In this document: in pieces, positions 1 to 10,195 of the stretch
Position numbering within the stretch: the stretch's first letter is position 1
How the letters are laid out: each line of letters opens with the position of its first letter
Made by a program: the position numbers and the translations under genes
Notes under the pieces: model-generated
Told to the model about the DNA's origin: nothing
The model's input: the letters and a program-made list of their open reading frames with translations, nothing else
The model's database searches: none
Source of the DNA: Ettlia oleoabundans
Taxonomy: Eukaryota; Chlorophyta; Chlorophyceae; Chlamydomonadales
NCBI GenBank assembly: GCA_019693395.1
Contig: JAAMXP010005506.1
Location: forward strand, 1-17,221
Direction of reading: 5' to 3'
DNA: 17,221 nt

Positions 1-28
1 CCCCACCCCCACCCACCCACGTATGCAG

Positions 29-1151
29 CCGCTGCTGGAGCTGAGCAGGTTCCTGGAGGAGCAGATGGGGTTGGCCCAGGGCTGGCTGTTGCAAGTGCCT
101 CTCACGCTTCTGCTGTATGTGTCGAGGACACGACGCATCCAGGCATGCGTGGCAGCAGAGGGCATCAAGGAAGCTTTCCATGTGCAGCCCAGCCTACCCC
201 CCAGCATACAGCATGCCGTGCGCAGCTGTGGCTCCGCCGTGGCTGCAGGCAGCGGAGATGGGGGATCCCAGACGCCAGCTGTGGCCCCAGCAGTGCTGCC
301 GGCAGTGACAGCTGCGCATGTGGCAACATCAGGCCATTCGATGCTGTCGGAGACGCGTAGCAGCGGTTCAGCGGTGGCTGCTGCTGCGACAGCAGATTGC
401 GGCAGGGGTGGGATGGACGATTGTAGGAGTGCACCAGCACCACTTGGCAGTGATGCAGCAGAGCAGAAGGAAGAGCAGCAGGAAGAACAGCAGCAATCTG
501 CCGTGCCGCAAGTTGACCACCAGCACCAGGATCCACCGCCCGCAGCAGCAGCAGCAGCAGGTCATGCCGCTGCTGCCTCCACGGCAGCCACCCATGCTGC
601 TGCATGTGCAGCTGCTCCGCTGGTGCTGGACCGTCGGCAGCGGGTGCGTGCAGTGTGTGGTGTGCGGATGATGTGGGTGTCGCTCGATGCTCGCAGGCAA
701 GGACTTGCCACGCGGCTGCTGGACTGCTGCCGTTGCCACTTCATGCCTGGCTATGTGCTGCTGCGGCATGAGCTGGCGTTCAGGTCGGTCAAACGAAAAC
801 ATTGCCGATTTTATACCCTGCTCTCTCACCAAATGTGCTGAGGGTTGCGGTTTGCCGCGCAATGCAGCAGGACATGGCAGCGCATATATGGCATGATAGC
901 CTTCAGCCGAGGTTTAGCCGTGCATCAAGCTCCCCTAGCTTACTCATTGCTCACAAAGTGCCAGCCCAAGCAAACTAGCTGCTCCATGGCAGCTCCCCCG
1001 CGTGCCCCCCCCCCCAAGATCACATGAAAATAAAAACTAAAAACTCGAATTGCCTCCATTTGCTGCTCTACAATGCAGCGCCCCCACAGATGCCGGGCGA
1101 GCCTTCATCGAGGTGTATACAGGCAGCCGGCGCTTCCTGGTGTATGAATAA
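29..1151 (+). CDS. CTF7: ESCO/CTF7/Eco1-type cohesin acetyltransferase, C-terminal part (5' end outside window)
   Basis: Exons 29-783 and 1079-1151, joined in phase 2 (AG|C gives Ser); 275 residues are visible and the stop is TAA at 1149. The family acetylates the Smc3 cohesin subunit during S phase, in the nucleus, to establish sister-chromatid cohesion. Seen: the motif CVAAEGIKEAF (about nt 143-175), then after a long low-complexity insert CGVRMMWV, the acetyl-CoA loop RRQGLATRLLD (from nt 692), ELAF, and across the intron S-APTDAGRAF...YTGSRRFLVYE-stop, the family's classic FSxPTxxGxxFA..YxGxxxFLVY ending. Without splicing the first exon runs into unrelated sequence, so the second exon is well supported. 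A TGCAG acceptor at 24-28 preceded by a C-rich tract suggests the visible part starts at an exon boundary; the ATG at 23 is probably not the real start. The N-terminal C2H2 zinc finger expected for the family is not in the window. The donor GTCGGT is weak. Confidence 0.88.
185..628 (+). other. Low-complexity insertion inside the ESCO acetyltransferase domain
   Basis: About 148 residues rich in Ala, Gln, Ser and Gly separate the motif ending in KEAFHV from the DRRQRVRAVCG strand. Relatives also have a variable loop here. No internal stop or splice consensus forces removal, so it is read as translated. It includes an in-frame (GCA)6 run, a Glu/Gln-rich stretch and several Ala runs. Confidence 0.7.
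542..560 (+). repeat. (GCA)6 microsatellite coding Ala6
   Basis: Six perfect GCA units plus a G, in frame as Ala within the ESCO insertion. It follows a CCGCCC (Pro) stretch and is a likely site of length variation between strains. Confidence 0.9.
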
Positions 1152-1464
1152 ATTAATGAGCAAAGTATTTGGTTGGAAAAGCATGGATATTTTTATGCGC
1201 TTGCCCAGTGACTGTTCATAATCATGACCCTGTATTTGCCTGACAGCCCCTACCATCACGCTTCAAAAGACTGTTTGTTGCCCAGCAGATGAAGCTACCC
1301 AGCCACTGGAATCGTGCACCCTATATTGGCAGGGTGGCAGGAGCCAGGCAAGCAGCAAGGAACAAGCAACGGAACTGTGTGGAGTTTAACCAAGGACATG
1401 GGTGCCACAGGAAGCGAGTTGCAGTATGAAGCAGGTCACAAGTTGTTAGTTGGCAACAGAAGGC
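1152..1464. other. Convergent 3' intergenic region between ESCO and POL5
   Basis: The two stop codons face each other across 313 bp. No ORF here resembles a known protein. The left half is AT-richer than the coding DNA, as expected for 3' UTR. I found no exact TGTAA signal on either strand, only the near match TGTAT at about 1231 on +. Confidence 0.7.
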
Positions 1465-4400
1465 TCACACTTTCTGCTTTTTGGGGGCTGGTTTCGCGGC
1501 AGGCTTGGCGCGTTTGGTGCCTTTCTCTGAGGTGGCAGGGGGGCCTGCCAGCAGGCCTTCCAGCCGCTGCAACGCCGCGGACATCTTAGCATTGCCGGCA
1601 GCAGCATCGATTGCAGATGATGTGGCCTTCCGCACTTCCTGCCACGTGCCACCCTTGCTGCTGGCCATCTTGGATCCATTGACCCTCTCAAGCAGGTGGC
1701 AAGCAACCTTCAACACTTCAATCTGGCGCTGCGGCTTGCTAAACTTGCTGCTAACAGCTGCCCGCACAGCCGCTGCCGAGACATCTGCGTTGCCTGACAG
1801 AACTGCCGGCAAGCTTGAACCGCCCATCTGCATCGTGAAGGCAACGGTAACATAATAATGTTGGAGCAACAGGTACTGAAAGCCTACCAGCCCCACTGGT
1901 CACTAGCCTGCACCTCGATTACACTCCTTGCTGACAATCACTCCCACAAGACCCCGGCTGCCCGTACGGCAAGGCCAGTAAATGCCAATCCCAATAGCCC
2001 GGCAGCGCTGCCGCACCTTGAGCGCTACAGACAACAGCAAGAAGGCTTCCAACCGCAAGTACTCGTTGCGGGCCGCGGCTGCCTGGCGCAACACCTCGGG
2101 GAGTAGACCGGGCACGAGCGCTGGCACGCGCCGCAGTAGAGACTCCAGCAGCGGGCGCTGCAGCCGGGTCTTCTTCTTGAGGAAGTAATCTGAGAGTGCA
2201 GCCAGAGCAGAATCCAAACCCTGCAAACGGAGGCGTTAAACGGCAACGTATTTCAGCACTGAGCTCACATAGGCCCATCAACCGGCAGCACCAGCAGCTG
2301 CCAGCTGCTCTTTATATATCGGCTGCCACTGCATCACCTTGGAGCGGCATTCGGCACCCAGCGCGGCCGCCGCTGCCCGCTGCAAGAAGACATAGCTGGC
2401 ACCAGCAGCTGTCACCACACGCTTGTCTGTCGTCCGGGACGCCAGGTACAGCGTGCGCCGCAGCTGCTGCTCCAGCTCCTCAGCTGCCAGACCAGCACCT
2501 GTGGAAGAACAGGATAAACAACAAAACAACAACGCTGCATCAACCTTGAACCTGTATTTCAACACAACTTCTGCAAATCTCAGCGGCATATCTGTGCCAG
2601 CACATAATGGCCAGCGACGACAAGAGACATGGGCACATCGCAACACACCTGCTGCCTCGGCCTTGCTGCCGCAGAGCTTGTGTACGATGAGGCCAGACAG
2701 GCGCTCCGCCAGCGGCTGGTGGCCACCGGGGCGGCTTGCGCTGGCCAGAGCAGACAGCAAAGGAGCCACGGCTGAGGGCAGCAGCGGGCTGGCAGGCACC
2801 TGCACAGAGTAGGGGAGAGCACCAAACAAGGGCAGGGGGTAAAAGGCGGTGCAAAGGCATGCTGGATCCTGAGGGCTGACGCACTTCAGGAAGACTGACA
2901 ACATAAACGCATTCAAGTGCGCCAGCTTGTTGACCAGACGACCTAGCCATCCAGCCAACAACCAGCGATTAATCACCCGTTTGCAGAATGCCTCCACCAG
3001 AGAAGCCACCCGCATCTTGAAATTGACCAGCTCTTGTCGTGCAGCACGGGCGTTGCCGCCACGGCCCTCCTTTAGGGAAGCAAAGTAGCCAGCCAGCTTA
3101 GCATCCATGCGGAACATGGCCTCATCTGCAGGGCCACAAAGGAGCAAGACGTGGAGCGTTACAACACGGGGGAAGCTTGGAAAGCATTACTGAGTGGGAT
3201 GAGGCGATGCGCTTCGTTGACGAGAATCCGTGACTGTAGCATGGGAGAGGATGCAACTGCCACAGGCTGCAAAAGCCGCATGCGTCCTGAAAATGAGAGA
3301 TGGGACCCTCACTCCCACCGATGAAACCTCGCTCCGCACCTGACATGGCCTCCTCGTCGCTGGCAGAGCCACCCGCCTCATCTCCCTCGTCATCGCTGGT
3401 GCCCTGAGCCGCTGCCGCTGCTGCCGTGGCCGGGGTGCCCCGCACAGGTTTTTCTCCATCCTCCTGCTCCTCCTCGCCCTCGCTGCTACCAGCCTCCTCT
3501 TCTGCCTCAGATGCATCCTCAACGATATCCGCATCCACCTCCATCTCCTCCTCCTCTGTCTCCTCTGTCTCCTCCTCCTCCTCCTCAGAAGAGGCATACA
3601 CATCCTCCTCCCCGTCCTGGCTGCCGCTGCTATCGAGCGGCTTTGTCAATACGCGCAGCATGTCCGCCATGCCTGCAACAAAACCGGTGGTAGCAAGTCA
3701 AAATCAAGGAACACAATATGGGCACACGTAAATATGCAGCATATTCATGACGCATCAATTAGATGCTCCAAATAGGTTGGGCTCGAATGTGCATAGGTAT
3801 GGCGCCCTCGGAAATGCAACACTATGGAATAATCCCAACGCAGCCGCCTATGCGCACCAGTGGCTGTGAGATCGTCTGCAAAAGCGCGGAACACATGCTC
3901 CACAGCATCGCGCAGAGGAGCTGACGGCAGCGGTGCGGCATTCCGTGCCAGCAGGCTCAGCAGCACATCCATCAGCGTGTCATGCCAGTGCGGCTGCTGC
4001 TCATCCTCCTCAGCGCTGCTCTCGCTGGCTTCCTCGTCGCCGCTGCTGGCTGCCCGCTGTGGGCGCTGAAGGGGGCCCTCCTGGCCCTCCACAGCCACTG
4101 AAAACACTGTGTCCATATCAGAAGCCAGTGCAGGGTCCGCAGATGCCGGATCCGCCAACGAGTGCAGCAGCAGCAGTCGCAGCAAGTGCGCCAGGGCGCG
4201 TAGCCGCTGCTGCTCAGCTGACTGCGGGTCGCTACCGGCTGACAGCCGCACCTGCAGGCGCTTTAGGGTTTGCTCCAAAGTGGTGGCAGCTGACTCTGCT
4301 GCCTGTGCCGCCTCTTCCTGGCCCTCCCACACTGTGGCCAGGTCGGCGGATCCAGACTGGCGCAACTTACTCACAAATACTGCAACAACCCCAATGAACT

Positions 4401-7400
4401 CATGCTGCTGCCGCTGCTGCTGGGCTGCCCCCACTTGTTGCTGCCTGTCCTGCTGGTCCTTCTGCTGCTGTGAAGGCTGCCTTGCGCCCTTCCCTTGCTG
4501 ATGTTGCTGTGCCTGTTTGTCCAAGGTGTCTGCCAGTGCAATGAGGCGTGCAGCACATAGCTGACGCTGAGGGAGCGGGATGTCTGTGTATTGCAAAGCT
4601 GCTGCCTTCACCGCCGAATCCTTGCTCTGCACACATGCAAGTGAGAGGTGATGACGTATGGGCAATGCTGAAAGGTTCATCCATGCAAAAGAACACAAGT
4701 CTGCCGCTTGCTTGGAAACACAGGACGCACACATCTCCCTGTGACCAGACAAACAGCAACTGCCACCATCATGAAGCACAACATCCTCACCTTCTTGGCA
4801 GTCGCCGCATCGATGGAGAAGAGGGCATGCACCGCCAGGAACTTGAGCACCTGCTGCTTCAACTCCGCTGGAGCAGCTGCCTGCCTCAGCACCCCGCACA
4901 GCTGCTCAATGGCCCACTGTCGCTGCTGCGCAACGCTGTCGCCTGCGGAACCCGCCTCCCCTGGCTCCCCGCCACTGTCTGCCTTTAAGAAGGTGTTCTG
5001 CAGCTGCAGCACATATGCCTCTAGCTCCTTGGCCTGTGCTGGGCGGTTAGCTCCTGCATTAACATCAGCACCACCATCGCCCGACTTGGCCTGTTTGGCG
5101 GCAGCCTTGGCGGCAAAGCGCTCCAGATCCGCGCCGCCATGGCGTTGCAGCGCTAGCGACACCGCAATGCGCACCTCTGCATTGCATGACAGGCATGGCT
5201 TTGAACCATATGCATTGGCACTGCTTGTTCTTATCGGATGTTGCTTCCCTCAAAAGGCAGTACCCCTCGATGCAAAGGCTAGGCGCATAATCACAAGTGG
5301 CCCCAGAGCGAAGACCCAGCAGATACGAGCCGCACAAGCGCACCCGGCATAGCCGCCTTGTCGCAGTGCGATGCAATGCGTTCCATGCACTTCTTTGCGC
5401 CCGCATGCAGATAGCTGTCGCCCTTCTTCACATTGGTGGCGAGACAGCGCAGGAAGGCAGGGGTGAACACCAGCGGCACATGCTCTGGGCTGCAGGGAGG
5501 GCATGCCATTCAACATATCTGTCAGTGGTTGATTGAGCAGGCTGCACAGTGTTTCTTGGTTTGCTGGCGAACAGCATAAACGTGCTGCAACATGGGTAGG
5601 GTCAGGCTACAGCAGCTGCTTTGATAGAGGCATCTGTGCTGAGGGGCTATTAAAACCAGGCTACCACAGCCGCAGTGCTCACCCCAGGTGCGGCAAGAGC
5701 AGCAAGAAGAGGGTGAATGCCAGGTACTTGCGCTCATGGCTTGATTGCACCAAGTCACCATCCACCGCGCAGCTCCAAAAGGCCTCCAGCTGGCCGGTTA
5801 CAGGACTAGGCGCTGCAGCGCCGTTGGCTGTGGCGCCGCTGCTAGCATTGCGCTGGCTCTGCAGATGGGGGGATGCAGTGCCCCGTGAGGTTTGTGCATA
5901 GAAGATATGAAGGCATTCAATCAGTCGCAACACTCATCAGCCAAGATTGTTTCCTGTGTTGCGAGTAACATCACACAACTCGCATTCAACCAGGCTCAAG
6001 CCCCACCTTGTCTGCGCTGAAGCCAGGGATGAGCAGGGCCAGCATTGTGGGCCACACGCTGTGCAACCGTGGGTGGGAGGAGGTGCTGCCCCGCAGGACA
6101 GGCAGCAGCACAGTCAGATGTTGTCTGCTGAAGAAGGCCGCCGCCGCAGCTGCCACAGCTTTGTTGTTCACAGCAGCCGCAGAGTCTGTGAAGAGATTGG
6201 CAGGTAAAGCCAGGCTGCACTTTGTGCCAGCTGGCAGTAGGGGGCAGCTCTGGACTATCGCTGCCGGCAGACGCGGCCACATGCGCAGCGCCAGCAGAAG
6301 CGCCTCTGGGGAGGCATCAGCTGGGGCGGCAGTGAGCCAGGACGCCAGCGGTGCCTCACCGCCCTTCACCAGAGCCAGCAATGTGCTATCATCCACTGCA
6401 TTGCACAGCTCCAAAAGCACTGTGCCTGCAGCACGTGCATAGCAAGCGGCATTGCCCACGTTACCAAACACATCGAGCAAGGCTGGAATTCTCATATGGT
6501 TTAGCAGGATGCAGCTACAACATGGTTTCCCACGTGCAAATCTGCGAAGTTCATAAAGCAAGGACGCAAGGTAAACCAACGGTAACAGCAGACATTGTCC
6601 ATCAAACTCGCATCAACTGGACCAGGGCAACAAGCTGACCGGCCCTACAAGCCTCACCCGCCACCTCTCGTAGGAAGGATTTCTTCTGTGCTGCCTGCAC
6701 CAGCCCTGTAGCCATGCTGACAGCCAGTTCAGCGGGAATGGGCTGTCCAGACCGCACCACTGCTGCGTACCCAAATATGCGGCCCAACAGCGCGTCTCTA
6801 AGCTCAGACCCCTGCATGACAATGGGCTCGCTGGCATAGTGAGAAAGCGTCGCTTGAGAAGGTCAGGGCCGCATTAGACAAGCATCGCAACCCTGGTTGT
6901 CAGTTGCATACAGCGGAAAAGGAGGGATAGACAGCCCTTGCAGCAGCATGCTCCTTGTGCGGCCCACCTTGCCCACTGTCTCAAGCACGCCCGCGATCGC
7001 CATCACTGCCTCGCGTGGCGCAATGCAGCTGGTGCTTGCCAGCAGGTTTGTTATTGCCAGGCTGAACCCCTGGCGTGCCCCCTGGCGGCTGGATCCCAGT
7101 CCGCGACACAACCGCTTGAACGCATAAACCTGCACCAGCAGCAGTCATACGAGCTGAGCTCTCCCATCCGTCATGTCGGACCAAAACGGGATTCAGCAAG
7201 ACACGACGGAACTGCTGTAACTGAGACATTAGGACAAGTACCTTGCATACACCAAACAGGGAAAGGCGCCCTGCTAGCACTACGCACCATGAGCGGTGAG
7301 CACCGACGCAGGGCACGAGCAACCCCTCCGTCTCGAATACCACCCGCCGTCGGTGCCGCCTCCCCATCTGTATCTTCTTCGCTCTGCTCTGCCCCAGACT

Positions 7401-7779
7401 CTGCCTCAAACTCTTTTTGATCCTTCACCAAAACATCAACAAGGGCAGTGGCAGCCTTCTCTCGCGCCTCCTGCAGCCAGTGTCATGGCCAGAGCGGGTC
7501 TTCAGGGCAAGCGCAGGCGGCGAGCGTCAGGTCAAGAGTGGCAAGGTCGGCGGCGGCTGTCCGCGTAGCCTGTTGCTCACCTCCTCCAGCGAGGCCAGCT
7601 CCCAGAAGTACGCCAGCAGCTGCAACCACGGCAAAGGCAAGCATGTAAAGGGGCATGCGATGTGGGCGGCGTGCCTGGGCTGCCGGCACAGATCCTTGCG
7701 CCAAACAGAAGGCATGCAGTGTTCCCGATTCGCTCACAGTGTCCCCCGCCGTCAGCGCAGACACCGGACCCGGCGCCAT
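1465..7779 (-). CDS. POL5: POL5 / MYBBP1A-like nucleolar protein (DNA polymerase phi family), complete, 16 exons
   Basis: Exons 5'->3': 7779-7738, 7619-7581, 7470-7288, 7129-6968, 6811-6658, 6482-6007, 5858-5683, 5489-5344, 5176-4791, 4626-3858, 3672-3340, 3125-2977, 2799-2649, 2498-2338, 2220-2017, 1827-1465. All junctions keep phase, giving 3894 nt and 1297 aa, the usual family length (human MYBBP1A about 1330). Yeast Pol5 binds rDNA and aids rRNA synthesis and pre-60S assembly in the nucleolus; despite the name it is not a working DNA polymerase. Seen: FWELAS near the N-terminus, VYAFKRLCRGLGSSR, LRDALLGRIFGYA, a HEAT-like helical middle with SSHERKYLAF and the stretch from EHVPLVF to FLRCL, LLSLLARN, an acidic tract (about residues 862-955), DEAMFRMDAKLA, and a Lys-rich C-terminus ending KPAPKKQKV (likely NLS). 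The start ATG at 7779 has a good context (GCCATGG); exons 1 and 2 are only 14 and 13 codons, so exon 1 is the least certain. Confidence 0.93.
3340..3672 (-). other. Acidic Glu/Asp/Ser tract of POL5
   Basis: Exon 11 encodes runs such as SSEEEEEETEETEEEE and further SDDEGDEAG clusters. MYBBP1A/Pol5 proteins have an acidic segment at the same place, between the LLSLLA helices and the DEA(M/L)F motif. Its CK2-like Ser-acidic pattern suggests phosphorylation, which is inferred. The sense strand is therefore strongly purine-rich (CTCC repeats on +). Confidence 0.85.
4399..4515 (-). other. Gln-rich insertion in POL5
   Basis: About 39 residues (near 626-664) dominated by Gln with Lys, Arg, Asp and Gly, between helices containing ARLIALADTL and HEFIGVVAVFVSKL. 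It lies within one exon and stays in frame. It looks like a lineage-specific disordered loop; no function can be read from it. Confidence 0.75.
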
Positions 7780-8013
7780 GGCTGTGCCCGGCAATTGCCA
7801 GAACAGAGATTATAATCTTCTTGATGGTAAATGCTTCACAGAGAACTTTTTCCCAACTTTTGGCCCGCGTGGCACCAGCTGGCTCTGCGAGAAGCGCAAG
7901 TGGCCTGCAAACGAGCAAACTGAGGCTGCATCCTGCCGTAAATGCACTGCGATAGTTATTACATCGGCTCACTCGCCTTCTTTCGTAGCTCGTTTTGAAA
8001 CCCTCTCGGCACC
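7780..8013. promoter_or_regulatory. Divergent promoter region shared by POL5 (-) and RNASEH2A (+)
   Basis: Only 234 bp separate the two start codons, so both 5' UTRs and core promoters must sit here or overlap the first exons. Two perfect palindromes lie near the POL5 end: ggcaattgcc (7790-7799) and agattataatct (7807-7818), with centres 18 bp apart. No clear TATA box at a normal distance for either gene. The RNASEH2A start has a strong context (caccATGG). Confidence 0.75.
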
Positions 8014-10041
8014 ATGGCTGAAAGTGCGGAGGATATGCCCGCCTGGCACCGCGAGCCCTGCATGTTGGGAATTGGTGCGTAAATGCTGAGACCGGATGGG
8101 CGCCCACGATTAGGCAACACCCACCGCCGCCACAACCGCTAATGCCACTGCCCTCTCCCTACCTTGTTGCAGACGAGGCGGGTAGGGGACCTGTGTTGGG
8201 CCCAAGTGAGTGCAGCTCAATATATCACAGGATCACGCCACCTGCGCTTGACAGACGAGTTTGAATCGATGTCCTGTTCCGCATCCTGTGCTGTTGCCAT
8301 GCCTTGTGCAGTGGTATATGCCGTGGCCTTTGCACCGATCAGCCGAGGCAAAGACCTGAAAGCCATGTGAGCCCTACAGCCACCCGATGGTGATTTGTAT
8401 CGGTGCTGCAGTACGGTTGCAGATAATACCCCATCACAGTCTTGACTGCTACACTTCGCAGGGAAGGCTCCTGTGCTTTTGTGATGGATACTGCCCCGCT
8501 CTTCCCAGCTTTGTTTGGAGTGTGACGTGTCGCCATGCAGGGGCTTTGCCGACTCCAAGACTCTGTCCGAAGAAAAGCGAGACCACCTCTTCGGAGTGAT
8601 TCAGGCGAAGCAGGACACACTGGGCTACCAAGCGGACGTCCTCTCGGCGGCTTTCATATCAGGTCCAACCCTGTCTGCATTAAGTTCTGCCTTTGCTATG
8701 CTGCATGTGGGCGATAGCACGGAGGAATTTGCTGCTGTCCCTACAGGCATACTTTCAATGAGTTGCTGCTTTGCCTATTTGCATTGCTGGCTTGTCTGCC
8801 GCATAGTCGCATTCCCCTCCGGGGTGACAACAACCCTGTATCAAGATGTGGCCCTGCTTGTTCTTGCAGGGAAGATGCTGAGCAGGGAGCGTGTGTCGCT
8901 CAATGCACTGGCGTTTGATTCCACCTGCAGCCTAATCGAGGCAGTGCTGGCACGGGGGGTGAACCTGGCAGAAGCGTACATTGATGCCCTGGGCGACACA
9001 ACCAGGCACAAGGTGGGCTCACCGATGGCATGCAATTGATTTTGAAGGACCAACGACTTGCATGCCCAAGCCTGTTGAGAAGTGCCACATGCTAGATACC
9101 TCTGGTATCTGAGTCAGACACCAAGCTTGGTTGGATGATTTTGGCAAAGCCCGAACACGTACGCCACTTGGCTGCTTGTTCGCAGGAGCGGCTCTCTCAG
9201 CGGTTTCCTGGAGTGCAGTTTATCGTGGAAGCAAAGGCTGATGCAACATATCCCATTGTCAGTGCAGGTAAGGTTCGCACCGCTGGCAGCTGACATGGCT
9301 AGTTTCCTTTGTGCTGCATTCTTCGTGTGCAAATCGACCGTCTTTGGGACATGCAACCTCCGTTTTGTTCGGCTTCTCGATCATGTATACTTTCCATTGC
9401 CTTTCTTGCAAGCCGCAAATTCTGCCACTGCTGCAGCATCAATTGTGGCCAAAGTGACACGTGACCGAGCTCTGCGTGACTTTGTCCTGGAAGAGGCGCC
9501 ATCAGTGGATGGCAGCGGCATTGGCAGCAAAACTCATGCTCCACCCAACGACGGCAGCACCTCGACTTTGTCCACCCAGTTTGGCAGCGGGTATCCCGCA
9601 GATCCAGACACCAAGCGATGGCTGGAAACCAGTATTGATCGCGTCTTTGGTTTCCCGTCTCTTGTGCGATTCAGGTGGTTTTCCTACGTCATCATGACTT
9701 GTTCAAAATGGCAGCCATACCAAGCCATGCCAAGCAAGTGTACAGCAACTAACCGCAACCTATGGGTTCAAGAGCCAGCCATTTTTGGCCCACTGCTAAT
9801 CGGTTTTCTCCTTCTTTACATCTGCAGCTGGTCAACATGCAACCCACTGCTGGAGCAACACGCGGCACCAGTGAAGTTTGAGTGTGATGCAGATGATGGG
9901 CTGGGAGTGGGCCAGCAAGTGCTGTCATTTGGCAGCCGTGGGGCCCCCAATACAGCAGGTGCAGCTGCGGCATCCAGCGGATTGGGGCGTCACAGCTATT
10001 TCCGTGCGCGAAAGCTTCAGCGTGTGCAGCTCTGTTTCTAG
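8014..10041 (+). CDS. RNASEH2A: Ribonuclease H2 catalytic subunit A (RNase HII family), complete, 8 exons
   Basis: Exons 8014-8074, 8173-8205, 8312-8366, 8541-8662, 8870-9012, 9186-9267, 9437-9674, 9828-10041; 948 nt, 315 aa (human 299). The enzyme cuts RNA in RNA:DNA hybrids and single ribonucleotides in DNA, starting ribonucleotide excision repair in the nucleus. Seen: [16 protein letters not shown] (catalytic D21, E22), [18 protein letters not shown] (D129), [23 protein letters not shown] (D157), [27 protein letters not shown], and a C-terminus [13 protein letters not shown] resembling the eukaryotic SSHRYFLERGL tail, which marks the eukaryotic H2A type rather than a bacterial RNase HII. 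Every junction reconstitutes a conserved motif (for example SA|ASIVAKV and VRF|SW). Intron 4 has an unusual donor GTCCAA. An unconserved Gly/Ser-rich loop precedes FGSGYP. It is head to head with POL5 and convergent with chorismate synthase. Confidence 0.96.
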
Positions 10042-10195
10042 TTGTAAATGAGTGGTTAAAAAGGATTCAGACATGTGCAATCCCAAATGCACCACGAGTG
10101 CTCCCCATGCTAGACATGAAATCAATCCAATGACTAGCAACATTAGTAGCTGTCCAGGATCCGTTTTGCACCCTCAGTCGACTGGCTCCAGCTGC
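10042..10195. other. Short convergent 3' spacer between RNASEH2A and chorismate synthase
   Basis: 154 bp separate the two stop codons, so the two 3' UTRs probably overlap as antisense transcripts. No other gene is visible. Confidence 0.7.
10043..10047 (+). terminator. TGTAA polyadenylation signal of RNASEH2A
   Basis: TGTAA begins one base after the TAG stop (10039-10041). TGTAA is the characteristic poly(A) signal of chlorophyte nuclear genes; cleavage is usually 10-30 nt downstream. Being so close to the stop implies a very short 3' UTR, so a cryptic match cannot be excluded. Confidence 0.5.

Noticed and set aside
165..605. Minus-strand open frame of 146 codons over the ESCO exon
   Set aside because: Shadow frame of a GC-rich repeat-containing exon; the sense frame holds the ESCO motifs.
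3536..3600. Pyrimidine-rich CTCC tract as a possible triplex or regulatory element
   Set aside because: Fully explained as the antisense of Glu codons in the POL5 acidic domain.
3931..4501. Plus-strand open frames with Ser/Ala/Cys-rich translations
   Set aside because: Antisense of POL5 exon 10; the reverse complement of Gln/Glu/Leu-rich coding sequence stays open by composition.
4708..5352. Plus-strand 214-codon open frame
   Set aside because: It is antisense to POL5 exons 9 and 10 and the intervening introns. Its translation is compositional (Ala/Ser/Cys) with no family motif, whereas the minus strand gives clear homology.
7807..7818. agattataatct as a TATA box for RNASEH2A
   Set aside because: It is about 200 bp from the RNASEH2A ATG and 28 bp from the POL5 ATG. 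The distance is possible only with a very short POL5 5' UTR, so I report it as a palindrome and not as a TATA box.
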